Assembly (NCBI GenBank): GCA_038025085.1
Contig: CM076154.1
Span: 23,364,501 to 23,428,500, forward strand
Direction of reading: 5' to 3'
Source of the DNA: Tetragonia tetragonoides
Lineage: Eukaryota; Streptophyta; Magnoliopsida; Caryophyllales; Aizoaceae
DNA: 64,000 nucleotides
The translations under genes and the position numbers were made by a program. This document shows, piece after piece, positions 9,101-22,590 of the stretch. The notes beneath the pieces were generated by a model that saw only the letters and a program-made list of their open reading frames with translations, ran no database searches and had not been told where the DNA came from. Within the stretch, counting starts at the first letter, position 1, and each line of letters starts with the position of its first letter.

Positions 9101-11855
9101 ATGCATTTAAGCTATTTAAAAGCTAATACGACAAGGGTGAAAGAGATTGAGTTCTTTTGTGTTGTATATTAAGAGAAAGCAGCCACATGCTTTGTTTACA
9201 TTCATTTGAGTGAGAAACTACACCAAGGATGTTTACCAGTACAAACAAGCTTCAACTCAAGCTATGGAAAGTATTGACGCGTTTTAACAGCTCTTACGAC
9301 TAGGGTGAAAGATATTGAGTTCTTTCGTGTTGTATATTAAGAGAAAGCACCCAGATGCTTTGTTTGCGTTTATTTGAGTGAGAGACTACATAAAGGATGT
9401 TTACAAGTACAAACAAGCTTCAACTCAAGCTTTTGAATGCATTTACGCGTTTTGCATGCATTTACGCGTTTTAACAACTCTAATAACTAGGGTGAAAAAG
9501 ATTAAGTTCTTTTGTGTTGTATATTAAGAGAAAGCACCCAAATGATTTGTTTGCATTCGTTTAAGTGAGAAACATTAGCAAGGATGTTTACAAGTACAAA
9601 CAAGCTTCAACTCAAGCTTTTGAATGCATTTACGCGTTTTAAAAGCTCATACGACTAGGTGAAAGAGATTGAGTTCTTTTGTGTTGTATATTAAGAGAAA
9701 GCACCCAGATGCTTTGTTTGCATTCATTTGAGTGAGAAAACTACACCAAAGATGTTTTCAAGTACAAACAATCTCCAACTAAAGCTTTTGAATGCATTTA
9801 CGCGTTTTGGATGCATTTACACGTTTTAGCAGCTCTTACGACTAGGGTGAAAGAGATTGAGTTTGTTTGCATTCATTTGAGTGTGAAACTACACCTATGA
9901 TGTTTACACGTGCAACCAAGCTTCAACTCAAGCTTTTGAATGCATTTACGCGTTTTAAGAACTTATACGACTAGGGTGAAAGAGATTGGGTTCTTTTGTG
10001 TTGTATATTAAGAGAAAGCACCAAAATGTTTTGTTTGCATTCATTTGAGTGAGAACCTACACCAAGGATGTTTACAAGTACAAACAAACTTCAACTCAAG
10101 CTTTTGAATGCATTTACGCGTTTTGAATGCATTTAAGCGTTTTATCAGCTCTTACGACTAGGGTGAAAGAGATTGAGTTCTTTTTGTGTTGTATATTAAG
10201 AGAAAGCACAGAAATGCTTTGTTTGCATTCATTTGAGTGTGAAACTACACCAAGGATGTTTACAAGTACAAACAAGTTTAAACACAAGCTTTTGAATGCA
10301 GTTACGCGTTTTGAATGCATTTACACGTTTTAATAGCTCTTACGATTAGGGTGAAAGAGATTGAGTTCTTTTGTGTTGTATATTAAGAGAAAGCACCCAA
10401 TTGTTTTGGTTGCATTCATTTGAGTGAGAAACTACACCACGAATGTTTACAAGTACAAATAAGCTTCAACTCAAGCTTTTGAATGCAGTTACGCGTTTTA
10501 AAAGCTCATACGACTAGGTAGAAAGACAATGAGTTCTTTTGTGTTCTATATTAAGAGAAAGCACCCAGGTGCTTTGTTTGCATTCATTTGAGTGAGAAAC
10601 TTCTCCAAGGATGTTTACAAGTACAAACAAGCTTCAACTCAAGCTTTTGAATGCATTTACGCGTTTTGAATGCATTTACGCGTTTTAACAGCTCTTACGA
10701 CTAGGGTGAAAGTGATTGAGTTCAATTGTGTTGTATATTAAGAGAAAGCACCCAAATGCTTTATTTGCATTCATTTGAGTGTGAAACTACACCTATGATG
10801 TTCACACGTACAACCAAGCTTCAACTCAAGCTTTTGAATGCATTTACACGTTTTAACAGCTCATACGACTAGGGTGAAAGAGATTGAGTTCTTTTGCGTT
10901 GTATATTAAGAGAAAGCATCCAAATGCTTTGTTTGCATTCATTTGAGTGAGAACCTACACCATGGATGTTTACAAGAACATACAAGCTTCAACTCAAGCT
11001 TTTGAATGCATTTACGCATTTTGAATGCATGTACGCGTTTTAAAAGCTCATACGACTAGGGTGAAAGAGACTGAGTTCTTTTGTGTTGTATATTAAGAGA
11101 AAGCACCTAGATGCTTTGTTTGCATTCATTGAGTGTAAAAGTACAGCAAGGATTTTTACAAGCACAAACAAGCTTCAACTCAAGCTTTTAAATGTAGTTA
11201 CGCGTTTTCAAAAGCTCAAACGACTAGGGGGAAAGAGATTGAGTTCTTTTGTGTTGTATCTTAAGAGAAAGCACCCTGATGCTTTGTTTGCATTCATTTG
11301 AGTGAGAAACTACACCAACGATGTTTACAAGTACAAACAAGCTTCAACTCAAGCTTTTGAATGCATTTACACTTTTCGAATTCGTTTACGCGTATTAAGA
11401 GCTCTTACGACTAGGGTGAAAGAGATGATTTGTTTGCGTTCATTTGAGTGAGAAACTACACCAAGGATGTTTACAAGTACAATCAAGTTTCAAGTCAAGA
11501 TTTTCAATGCATTTACGCGATTTAAAAGCTCATACGACTAGGGTGAAAGAGATTGAGTTCTTTTGTGTTGTATATTAAGAGAAAGCACCCAGATGCTTTG
11601 TTTGAATTCATTTGAGTGAGAAACTACACCAAGGATGTGTACAAGTACAAACAAGCTTCAACTCAAGCTTTTGAATGCATTTTCGGGTTTTGAAAGAATT
11701 TACGCGTTTTAACACCTTTTACGACTAGGGTGAAAGAGATTGAGTTCTTTTGTGTTGTATATTAAGACAAAGCACCCAATTGCTTTGTTTGCATTCATTT
11801 GAGTGTGAAACTACACCAAAAATGTTTACAAGTACAAACAAGATTCAACTTGAGT
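6186..11855 (+). repeat. satellite block, + orientation, longest uniform stretch
   Basis: Head-to-tail monomers with mixed 168- and 187-bp spacing, mostly the CAACTCAAGC subtype. The block starts at the CACTA junction and ends where a + half-unit meets a - half-unit (AAGATTCAACTTGAG, then TGCTTGAGTTGAAAC). Confidence 0.9.
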
Positions 11856-14800
11856 TGAGGAAATGCTTGAGTTGAAACATGTTTGTCCATGTAAACATCC
11901 TTGGTGTAGTTTCTCACTCAAATGAATGCAAACAAAGCATTTGTGTGCATTCTCTTAATATTCAACACAAAAGAACTTAATCTCTTTCACCCTAGTCGTA
12001 AGAGCTATAAAAACGCGCAAATGGATTCAAAACGTGTAAATGCATTCAAAAGATTGAGTTGAAGCTTGTTTGTACTTGTAAAAATCCTTGGTGTAGTTTC
12101 TCACTCAAATGAATGCAAACAAAGCATTTGGGTGCTTTGTCTTAATATACAACGCAAAAGAACTCAATCTCTTTAACCCTAGTCGTATGAGCTTTTAAAA
12201 AGCGTAAATGCATTCAAAAGCTTGAATTGAAACTTGTTTGTACTTGTAAATATTTTTGCAGTAGTTTCACACTCAAATGAATGGAAACAAAGCATTTGGG
12301 TGCTTTTTCTTAATATACAACACAAAAGAACTCAATCTCTTTCACCCTACTCGTAAGAGCTGTTAAAACGTGTAAATGCATTCAAAACTCGTAACTGCAT
12401 TCAAAATCTTGTGTTTAAGCTTGTTTGTACTTGTAAACATCCTTGGTGTTGTCTCACTCAAATGAATGCAAACCAAGCATTTGGGTGCTTTCTCTTAATA
12501 TACAACACAAAAGAACTCAATCTCTTTCACCCTAGTCATAAGAGATGTTAAAACGCGTAAATGCATTCAAAACGCGTAAATGCATTCAAACGCTTGAGTT
12601 AAACCTTGTTTGTACTTGTAAACATCCTTGGTGTAGTTTCAAACTCAAATGAAAGCAAACCAAGCACATAGGTGCTTTCTCTTAATAAACAACACAAAAG
12701 AACTCAATCTCTTTCACCCTAGTCGTAAGAGCTGCTAAAACGCGTAAATGCATTCAAAAGATTGAGTTGGAGATTGTTTGTACTTGTAAACAAATATGGA
12801 GTAGTTTCACACTCAAATGAATGCAAACAAAGCATCTGGGTGCTTTCTCTTAGTATACAACACAAAAGAACTCAATCTCTTTCACCCTAGTTGTATGAGC
12901 TTTTAAAACGTGTAAATGCATTTAAAAGCTTGAGTTGAAGATTGTTTGTACTTGAAAAAAACATTGGTGTAGTTTCACACTAAAATGAATGCAAACAAAG
13001 CATTTGGGTGCTTTATATTAATATACAACACAAAAGAACTCAATCTCTTTCACCCTAATCGTAAGAGCTGTTAAAACGTGTAAACATATTCAAAACGTGT
13101 AAACATATTCAAAACGCGTAAATGCATTCAAAAGTTTGAGTTGAAGCTTGTTTGTACTTGTAAACATCATTGGTGTAGTTTCACAATCAAATGAAAGCAA
13201 AAAAAGCATTTGGGTGCTTTCTCTTAATATACAACACAAAAGAACTCAATCTTTTTCACCCGAGTCGTAAGAGCTGTTAAAACGCGTAAATGCATTCAAA
13301 ACGCGTAAATGCATTCAAAGGCTTGAATTGAAGCTTCTTTGTACTTGTAAACATCCTTGGAGTAGTTTCTCACACAAATGAATGCAAACAAAGCATTTGG
13401 GTGCTTTCTCTGAATATACAACACAAAAGAACGTAATCTTTTTCACCCTAGTCGTAAGACCTGTCAAAACGCGTAACAGCAGTCAAAACGCGTAAATGCA
13501 TTCAAAAGCTTGAGGTGAAGCTTGTTTGTAGTTGTAAACATCCTTATTGTAGTTTCACACTCAAATGAAAGCAAACAAAGCATTTGGATGCTTTCTTTTA
13601 ATATACAACAGAAACGAACTCAATCTCATAGTCGTAAGAGGTGTTAAAACGCGTAAATGCATTCAAAAGCTTGAGTTGAAGTTTGTTTGTACTTGTAAAC
13701 ATCCTTGCTAAAGTTTCTCACTTAAATGAATGCAAGCAAATCATTTGGGTGCTTTCTCTTAATATACAACACAAAAGAACTTAATCTCTTTCACCCTAGT
13801 CGTTAGAGCTGTTAAAACGGGTAAATGCATTCAAAAGTTTGAGTTGAATCTTGTTTGTACTTGTAAACATCCTTGGGGAAGTTTCTCACTCAAATTAATG
13901 CAAACAAAGCATTTGGGTGCTTTCTCTTAATATACAGCATAAAAGAACTCAATCTCTTTCACCCTAGTCGTATGAGCTTTAAAAACGCGTAATTGCATTC
14001 AAAAGCTTGAGTTGAATCTTGTTTGTACTTGTAAACATCCTTGGTGTAGTTTCACACTCAAATGAATGCAGACAAAGCATTTGTGTGCATTCTCTTAATA
14101 TACAACACAAAAAAACTTAATCTCTTTCACCCAAGTCGTAAGAGCTATTAAAATGCGCAAATGGATTCAAAACGTGTAAATGCATTCAAAAGCTTGAGTT
14201 GAAGCTTGTTTGTACTTGTAAACACCCTTGGTGTAGTTTCTCACTCAATTGAATGCAAACAAAGCATTTGGGTGCTTTGTCTTAATATACAACACAAAAG
14301 AACTCAATCTCTTTCACCTAGTCGTAAGAGCTGTTAAAAGCATAAATGCATTCAAAAGCTTGAGTTGAAGCTTGATTGTACTTGTAAACATCCTTGGTGT
14401 AGTTTCTCACTCAAATGAATGCAAACAAAGCATCTGGGTGCTTTCTCTTAATATACAACATAAAAGAACTTCAATCTCTTTCACCCTAGTCTATGAGCTT
14501 TTGAAACGCGTAAATGAATTCAAAAGCTTGAGTTGAAGCTCGTTTGTACTTGTAATCATCCTTGGTGTAGTTTCACACTCAAATGAATGCAAACAAAGCA
14601 TTTGGGTGCTTTCGCTTAATATACAACACAAAAGCACTCAATCTCTTTCACCATAGTCGTAAGAACTGTTAAAATGCGTAAATGCATTCAAAACGCGTAA
14701 ATGCATCCAAAAGCTTGAGTTGAAACTTGTTTGTACTTGTAAATATTTTTGGTGTAGTTTCACACTCAAATGAATGCAGACAAAGCATCTGGGTGCTTTC

Positions 14801-15788
14801 TCTTAATATACAACACAAAAGAACTCAATCTCTTTCACCCTAGTCGTATGAGCTTTTAAAACGCGTAACTGCATTCAAAAGCTTGAGTTGAAGCTTGTTT
14901 GTACTTGTAAACATCCTTGGAGTACTTTCTCAGTCAAATGAATGCAAACAAAGCATCTGGGTGCTTTCTCTTAATATACAACACAAAGAACTCAATGTCT
15001 TTCACCCTAGACGTAAGAGCTTTTAAAACGCGTAACTGCATTCAAAATCTTGAGTTGAATCTTGTGTGTTGTTGTAAACATTTTTGGAGTAGTTTCACAC
15101 TCAAATGAATGCAAACAAAGCATTTGAGTACTTTCTCTTAATATACAACACAAAAGAACTCAATCTCTTTCACCCTAGTCGTAAGAGCTGTTAAAACGCG
15201 TAAATGCATTCAAAAGCTTGAGTTGAAGCTTGTTTGTACTTGTAAACATCCTTGGAGTAGTTTCTCACTCAAATGAATGCAAACAAAGCATCTGGGTGCT
15301 TTCTCTTTATACACAACACAAAAGCACTCAATGTCTTTCACCCTAGTCGTAAGCGCTGTTAAAACGCGTAAATGCTTTCAAAACCCGAAAATGCATTCAA
15401 AATCTTGTGTTGAAGCTTGTTTGTACTTGTAAACATCCTTGGTGTAGTCTCACTCAAATGAATGCAAACAAAACATCCGGGTGCTTTCTCTTAATATACA
15501 ACACAAAAGAACTCATTCTCTTTCACCCTAGTCGTAAGAGCTGTTTAAACGCGTAAATGCATACAAAACGCGTAAATGCATTAAAAAGCTCGAGTTCAAG
15601 CTTGTTTGTACTTGTAAATATCCTTGGTGTAGTTTCTCACTCAAATGAATGCGAACAAAGCATTTGGGTGCTTGCTCTTATTATACAACACAAAAGAACT
15701 TAATCTCTTTCAGCCTAGTCGTAAGAGCTGATAAAACGCGTAAATGCATTCAAAAGCTTGAGTTGAAGCTTGTTTGTACTTGTAAACA
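11856..15788 (-). repeat. satellite block, - orientation
   Basis: The same monomer read on the other strand (CTTGTTTGTACTTGTAAACA, CACTCAAATGAATGCAAAC, AACACAAAAGAACTCAATC). Many units have the doubled 19-bp block. It ends at GTAAACACAAAGGATGTTTAC, a fold-back junction. Confidence 0.9.
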
Positions 15789-16961
15789 CAAAGGATGTTT
15801 ACAAGTACAAACAAGCTTCAACTTAAGCTTTTGAATGCATTTACGCGTTTCAAAAGCTCATACGACTAGGGTGAAAGAGATTGAGTTCTTTTGTGTTGTA
15901 TATTAAGAGAAAGCACCCAGATGCTTTGTTTGCATTCGTTTGAGTGTGAAACTACAGCAAGGATGTTTACAAGTACAAAAAAGCTTCAACTCAAGCTTTT
16001 GATTGCAGTTACGCATTTTATCAGCTCTTACGACTAGGCTGAAAGAGATTAAGTTCTTTTGAATGCATTTACGCGTTTTAAAAGCTCATACGACTAGGGT
16101 GAAAGAGATTGAGTTCTTTTGTGTTGTATATTAAGAGAAAGCACCCAGATGCTTTGTTTGCATTCATTTGAGTGAGAAACTACACCAAGGATGTTTACAA
16201 GTACAAACAAGCTTCAACTCAAGCTTTTGAATGCATTTACGCGTTTTAAAAGCTCATATGACTAGGGTGAAAAAGCTTGAGTTCTTTTCTGTTGTATATT
16301 AAGAGAAAGCATCCAAAAGCTTTGTTTGCATTCATTGGAGTGAGAAACTCAATCTCTTTTATGTTTACAAGTACAAGCAAACTTCAACTCAAGCTTAAGA
16401 GAAAGCACCCAAATGCTTTGTTTGCATTCATTTGAGTGTGAAACTACCCCAAGGATGTTTACAACTACAAAGAAGCTTAAACTCAAGCTTTTGAATGCAT
16501 TTAAGCGTTTTAAAAGCTCATACGACAAGGGTGAAAGAGATTGAGTTCTTTTGTGTTGTATATTAAGAGAACGCACCCAAATGTTTTCTTTGCATTCATT
16601 TGAGTGAGAAACTACACCAAAGATGTTTACAAGAACCAACAAGCTTCAACTTAAGCTTTTGAATGCATATACGCGTTTTAAAACCTCATACGACTAGGGT
16701 GAAAGAGATTGAGTTATTTTGTGTTGTATTTTCAGAGAAAGCACCCAAAAGCTTTGTTTACATTCATTGGAGTTAGAAACTACACCAAGGATGTTTTCAA
16801 GTACAAACAAGCTTCAACTCAAGCTTTTGAATGTATTTACGCGTTTTAACAGCTCTTACGACTAGGGTGAAAGAGATTGAGCTCTTTATTTGCATTCATT
16901 TGATAGTGAATATTAAGAGAAAGCACACAAATGCTTTATTTGCATTCATTTGATAGTGAAT
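15789..16961 (+). repeat. satellite block, + orientation, with internal rearrangements
   Basis: Partial monomers are joined at about 16060 and 16345-16400, where a - fragment (AACTCAATCTCTTTT) sits between + pieces. A short duplication of TTTGCATTCATTTGATAGTG occurs at 16890-16960, just before the switch. Confidence 0.85.
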
Positions 16962-19575
16962 ACATTCAAAATTTTGAGTTGAAGCTTGTTTGTACTTGTT
17001 TCTCACTCAAATGAATGCAAACAAAGCATTTGGGTGTAGTTTCTCACTGAAATGAATGCAAACAAAGCATTTGGGTGCTTTCTCTTAATATACAACACAA
17101 AAGACCTCAATCTCTTTCACCCTAGTCGTATGACGTTTTAAAACGCGTAAATGGATTCAAAAGCTTGAGTTGAAGCTTGTTTGTATTTTTAAACATCCTT
17201 GGTGTAGTTTCTCCCTCAAATGAATGCAAACAAAGCATTTGGGTGCGTTCTCTTATTCTACAACACAAAAGAACTCAATCTCTTTCACCCTAGATGTAAC
17301 AGCTGTTAAAAAGCGTAAATCCATTTAAAAGCTGGAGTTAAAGCTTGTTTGTACTTGTAAACATCCTTGGTGTAGTTTCTCACTCAAATGAATGCAAACA
17401 AAGCATTTGGGTGCTTTCTCTTAATATATAAAACAAAAGAACTCAATCTCTTTCACCCTAGATGTAAGAGCTGTTAAAACGCGTAAATGCAATCAAAAGG
17501 TGGAGTTAAAGCTTGTTTGTACTTATAAACATTCTTGGTGTAGTTTCTCACTCAAATGAATGCAAACAAAGCATTTGGGTGCTTTCTCTTAATATACAAC
17601 ACAAAAGACCTCAATCTCATTCACCCTAATCGTAAGAGCTGTTAAAACGTGTAAATACATTCAAAAGCTTGAGTTGATTGTTTGTACTTGTAAACATCCT
17701 TGGTTAAGTTTCTCACTCAAATGAATGCAAACAAAGCTTTTGGGTGCTTTCTCTTAAAATACAACACAAAAGAACTCAATCTTTTTCACCCTAGTCATAT
17801 GAGCTTTTAAAACGCGTAAATGCATTCAAAAGCTTGAGTTGAAGCTTGTTTGTACTTGTAAACATTCTTGGTGTAGTTTCTCACTGAAATGAATGCAAAC
17901 AAAGCTTTTGGTTGCTTTCTCTTAAAACTCAACACAAAAGAACTCAATCTTTTTCACCCTAGTCATATGAGCTTTTAAAACGCGTAAATGCATTCAAAAA
18001 CTTGAGTTGAAGCTTGTTTGTACTTGTAAACATTCATGGTGTAGTTTCTCCCTCAAATGAATGCAAACAAAGCATATGGGTGCTTTCTCTAAATATACGA
18101 CACAAAAGAACTCAATCTCCTTCACCCTAGATGTAAGAGCTGTTAAAACGCGTAAATGTATTCAAAAGGTGGAGTTAAAGCTTGTTTGTACTTGTAAACA
18201 TCCTTGGTGTAGTTTCTCACTCAAATTGATGCAAACAAAGTATTTGGATGCATTCTCTTAATATAGAACACAAAAGAACTCAAATCTCTTTCACCCTACT
18301 CGTATGAGCTTTCAAAACGCGTAAATGCATTCAAAAGCTTGAGTTGAAGCTTGTTTGTACTTGTAAACATCCTAGGTGCAGGTTCACACTCAAATGTATC
18401 CGAACAAAGTATTTGAATGCTTTCTCTTAATGTACAAGACAAAAGAACTTAAATCTCTTTCACCCTACTCGTATGAGCTTTTAAAACGCGTAAATGCATT
18501 CAAAAGCTTGAGTTGAAGCATGTTTGTACATTTAAACATCCTAGGTGTAGTTTCACACTCAAATGAATGCAAACAAAATATTTGGGTGCTTTCTCTCAAT
18601 GAACAACACAAAAGAACTGAATCTCTATTACTCTAGTCGTAAGAGCTGTTAAAACGCGTAAATGCATTCAAAAGCTTGAGTTGAAGCTTGTATGTACGCG
18701 TAAACGCGTAAAAATGTACAAACATGCTTACTTTGGTTACATTAAGAGCTGTTAAAACGCGTAAATGCATGCAAACGAAACATCCTTGGTGTAGTTTCTC
18801 ACTCAAATGAATGCAAACAAAGCATTTGGGTGCTTTCTCTTAATATACAACACAAAAGAACTCAATCTCTTTCACCCTAGATGTAAGAGCTGTTAAAACG
18901 CGTAAATGCATTCAAAAGGTGGAGTTAAAGCTTGTTTGTACTTCTAATCATCCTTGGTGTAGTTTCTCACTCAAATGAATGCAAACAAAGCATTTGGGTG
19001 CTATCTCTTAATATACAACACAAAAGACCTCAATCTCTTTCACCCTCATCGTAAGAGCTGTTAAAACGCGTAAATACATTCAAAAAGCTTGAGTTGAAGC
19101 TTGTTTGTACTAGTAAACATCCTTGGTTAAGTTTCTCACTCAAATGAATGCAAACAAAGCTTTTGGGTGCTTTCTGTTAAAATACAACTCAAAAGAACTC
19201 AATCTTTTTCACCCTAGTCGTATGAGCTTTTAAAACGCGTAAATGCATTCAAAAGCTTGAGTTAAAGCTTGTTTGTACTTGTAAACATTCTTGGTGTAGT
19301 TTCTCATTCAAATGAATGCAAACAAAGCATTTGTGTGCTTTCCCTTAATATACAACACAAAAGAACTCAATCTCTTTCACCCTTGTCGTAAGAGCTGTGA
19401 AAATGCTTAAATGCAATAAAAAGCTTCAGTTGAAGGTTGTTTGTACTTGTAAACATCCATGGTGTAGTTTCTCACTCAAATGAATGCAAACAAAGCATTT
19501 GGGTGCTTTCTCTTAATATACATCACAAAAGAACTCAATCTCTATCACCCTAGTCGTATGAGGTTTTAAAACGCG
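16962..19575 (-). repeat. satellite block, - orientation, mainly 168-bp units
   Basis: Contains the AGGTGGAGTTAAAGCTTG subtype alternating with the AGCTTGAGTTGAAGC subtype. At 18690-18785 the monomer phase is scrambled, with repeated ACGCGTAAA pieces. It ends where TTTTAAAACGCGCCCAAATG joins the two orientations. Confidence 0.85.
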
Positions 19576-20349
19576 CCCAAATGTTTTCTTTGCATTCATT
19601 TGAGTGAGAAACTACACCAAGGATGTTTACAAGTACAAACAAGCTTTAACTCAAACTTTTGAATGCATTTACGCATTTTAACAGCTCTTACAACTAGGGT
19701 GAAAGAGATTGAGGTCTTTTGTGTTGTATATTAAGAGAAAGCACCCAAATGCTTTCTTTGCATTAATTTGAGTGAGAAATTACACCAAGGATTTTTACAA
19801 GTACAAACAAGCTTTAACTCCACCTTTTGAATGCATTTACGCGTTTTAATAGCTCATACGACTAGGTTGAAAGAGATTGAGGTCTTTTGTGTTGTATATT
19901 AAGAGAAAGCACCCAAATACTTTATTTGCATTCATTTTAGTGAGAAACTACACCAAGGATGTTTACAAGTACAAACAAGCTTCAGCTTAAGCTTTTGAAT
20001 GCATTTACGCGTTTTGAATGCATTTACGCATTTTAACAGCTCTTACAACTAGGGTGAAAGAGATTGAGTTCTTTTGTGTTGTTATTAAGAGAAATCACCC
20101 AAATGCTTTGTTTACATTCATTTGAGTGAGAAACTTAACCAAGGATGTTTACAAGTACAAACAAGCTTCAACTCAAACTTTTGAATGTATTTACCCGTTT
20201 TAACAGCTCTTACGATTAGGGTGAAAGAGATTGAGGTCTTTTGTGTTGTATATTAAGAGAAAGCACACAAATGCTTTGTTTTGCATTCATTTGAGTGAGA
20301 AACTACACCAAGGATGTTTACAACTACAAACAAGCTTTAACTCCACCTT
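19576..20349 (+). repeat. satellite block, + orientation, left of the copia fragment
   Basis: Units with GCTTTAACTCCACCTTTT and GCTTCAACTCAAAC ends; interrupted at 20350 by non-satellite sequence. Confidence 0.85.
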
Positions 20350-20640
20350 TTGAGAAAGAAATTAGGAGAATGGGGAGTTGAATGTATCTTTTTAGGCTAT
20401 GCTATACATAGCAAGGCCTATAAGTTCATGGTAATTGAACCAAATGATTTAATTGCGGTCAATACAATAATTGAATCAAGGCATACTATATTTGATGAGA
20501 ATCGATTCACGTCTATCCCTAGGCCAAAAGACCGAATTGTGGAGGTTATGTCAAACCAACCTCAAGATGACAATAATGATGGTGGGTTGTTGAACTTAGA
20601 AGAATTAAACGACCTCGGAAAGCCAAATATCATTTGATTT
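20350..20640 (+). mobile_element. Ty1/copia retrotransposon pol fragment (after the integrase core)
   Basis: A frame of about 95 codons (20350-20637) begins inside the satellite junction with TTG, so it has no true start. It contains KKLGEWGVECIFLGYAIHSK, then AYKFMV, NTIIESRHTIFDEN and a Pro/acidic tail. This is the segment that follows the integrase core in plant copia polyproteins, whose family pattern is (V/E)C(I/V)FLGYA followed by ESR. No LTR, primer-binding site, protease, integrase core or reverse transcriptase is present. It is an isolated relic embedded in satellite, with short terminal overlap at CACCTTTTGA on the left. Not functional. Confidence 0.8.
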
Positions 20641-20880
20641 CGGATATACATGGGTGTAAAAGCATCCAAATATACAACATTAAATACTTGCGATCCAAAT
20701 GTTTTGTTTGAATTCGTGTAGTTTCACCCTACTCGTAGAAAAAAAAAATAGCCAAATGTGATAAAACTACACTAATGTGGCCTTGGAAACTCAATCTCAC
20801 CTTAGAGAGTTTGCATTTGAGTGTAACTACACCAATGTCTTTTGTATGCAATTATTAACTTTTGAATGCATACAACTAGC
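20641..20880. other. degenerate satellite/unique mixture right of the copia fragment
   Basis: Scattered satellite words (TAGTTTCACCCTACTCGTA, TTTGAGTGTAACTACACCAA) are separated by sequence I cannot place, including an A9 run. It looks like old, shuffled monomer debris. No gene seen. Confidence 0.55.
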
Positions 20881-21655
20881 TGTTAAAACGCGTAAATGCA
20901 TTCAAAAGCTTGAGTTGAAGCTTGTTTGTACTTGTAAACATTCTTGGTGTAGTTTCTCACTGAAATGAATGCAAACAAAGCTTTTCGTTGCTTTCTCTTA
21001 AAATACAACACAAAAGAACTCAATCTTTTTCACCCTAGTCATATGAGCTTTTAAAACGCGTAAATGCATTCAAAAGCTTGAGTTGAAACTTATTTGTACT
21101 TGTAAACATCCTTGGTGTAGTTTCTCAGTCAAATGAATGCAAACAAACCATTTGGGTGATTTCTCTTAATATACAACACAAAAGAACTCAATCTCTTTCA
21201 CCCTAGTCGTATGAGGTTTTAAAACACGTAAATGCATTCAAAAGCTTGAGTTGAAGCTTGTTTGTACTTGTAAACATCCTTGGTTAAGTTTCTCACTCAA
21301 ATGAATGCAAACAAAGCATTTGGGTGCGTTCTCTTAATATACAACACAAAAGAACTCAATCTCTTTCACCCTTGTCGAATGAGCTTTTAAAACGCTTAAA
21401 TGCATTCAAAAGCTTGAGTTCAAGCTTGTTTGTAGTTGTAAAAATCCTTGGGGTAATTTCACACTCAAATGAATGTAAACAAAGCATTTGCGAGCTTTTT
21501 CTTAATATAAAACACAAAGGAACTCAATCTCTTTCACCGTAGTTGTAACAGCTGTTAAAATGCGTAAATGCACTCAAAAGGTGGAGTTAAAGCTTGTTTG
21601 TGCTTGTAAACATCCTTGGTGTAGTTTCTCACTCAAATGAATGCATACAAAGCAA
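20881..21655 (-). repeat. satellite block, - orientation
   Basis: Four to five units. Includes the variant TCACTGAAATGAATGC with GCTTTTCGTTGC, which recurs at 17.9, 22.9, 23.8, 61.2 and 63.3 kb. Ends at a fold-back junction shared with 25.95 and 27.43 kb. Confidence 0.85.
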
Positions 21656-22590
21656 CCAAAAGCTTTGTTTGCATTCATTTGAGTGAGAAACTTAACCAAC
21701 GATGTTTACAAGTACAAATAAGCTTCAACTCAAGCTTTTGAATGTATTTACGCGTTTTAACAGCTCTTACGATTAGGGTGTAAGAGATTGAAATCTTTTA
21801 TGTCATATATTAAGTGAAAGCACCTAAATGCTTTGTTTGCATTCATTTGAGTGATAAACTACACCAAGGATGTTTACAAGTACTGCTTTGTTTGCATTCA
21901 TTTGAGTGAGAAACTTAACCAACGATGTTTACAAGTACAAACAAGCTTCAACTCAAACTTTTGAATGTATTTACGCGTTTTAGCAGCTCTTGAGATTAGG
22001 GTGTAAGAGATTGAAGTCTTTTGTGCTGTATATTAAGTGAAAGCACCTAAATGCTTTGTTTCCATTCATTTGAGTGAGAAACTACACCAAGGATGTTTAC
22101 AAGTACTGCTTTGTTTGCAATCATTTGAGTGAGAAAATACACCAACGATGTTTACAAGTACAAAGAAGCTTCAACTCTAAATTTTGAATGTATTTACGCG
22201 TTTTAAAAGCTCATATGACTAGCGTGAAAGAGATTGAGGTCTTTTGTGTTGTATATTAAGAGAAAGCACCCAAATGCTTCGTTTGCATTCATTTGAGTGA
22301 GAAACTACACCAAGGATGTTTACAAGCACAAACAAGCCTTAACTCCACATTTTGAATGTATTTACGCGTTTTAACAGCTCTTACGACTAGGGTGAAAGAG
22401 ATTGAGTTCTTTTGTGTTGTATATTAAGAGAACGCACCCAAATGGTTTTGTTTGCATTCATTTGAGTGAGAAACTACACCTAAGATGTTTACAAGTACCA
22501 ACAAGCATCAACATAAGCTTTTGAATGCATATACGCGTTTTAAACAGTTTCTTAATTTTGTTGCATTAACCTTTTGAATTTATAAGTACA
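21656..22590 (+). repeat. satellite block, + orientation, with truncated units
   Basis: Contains two direct copies of a truncated monomer joined as AAGTACTGCTTTGTTTGC (about 21880 and 22105). Ends in the recurrent TTTAAACAGTTTCTTAATTT module. Confidence 0.8.
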
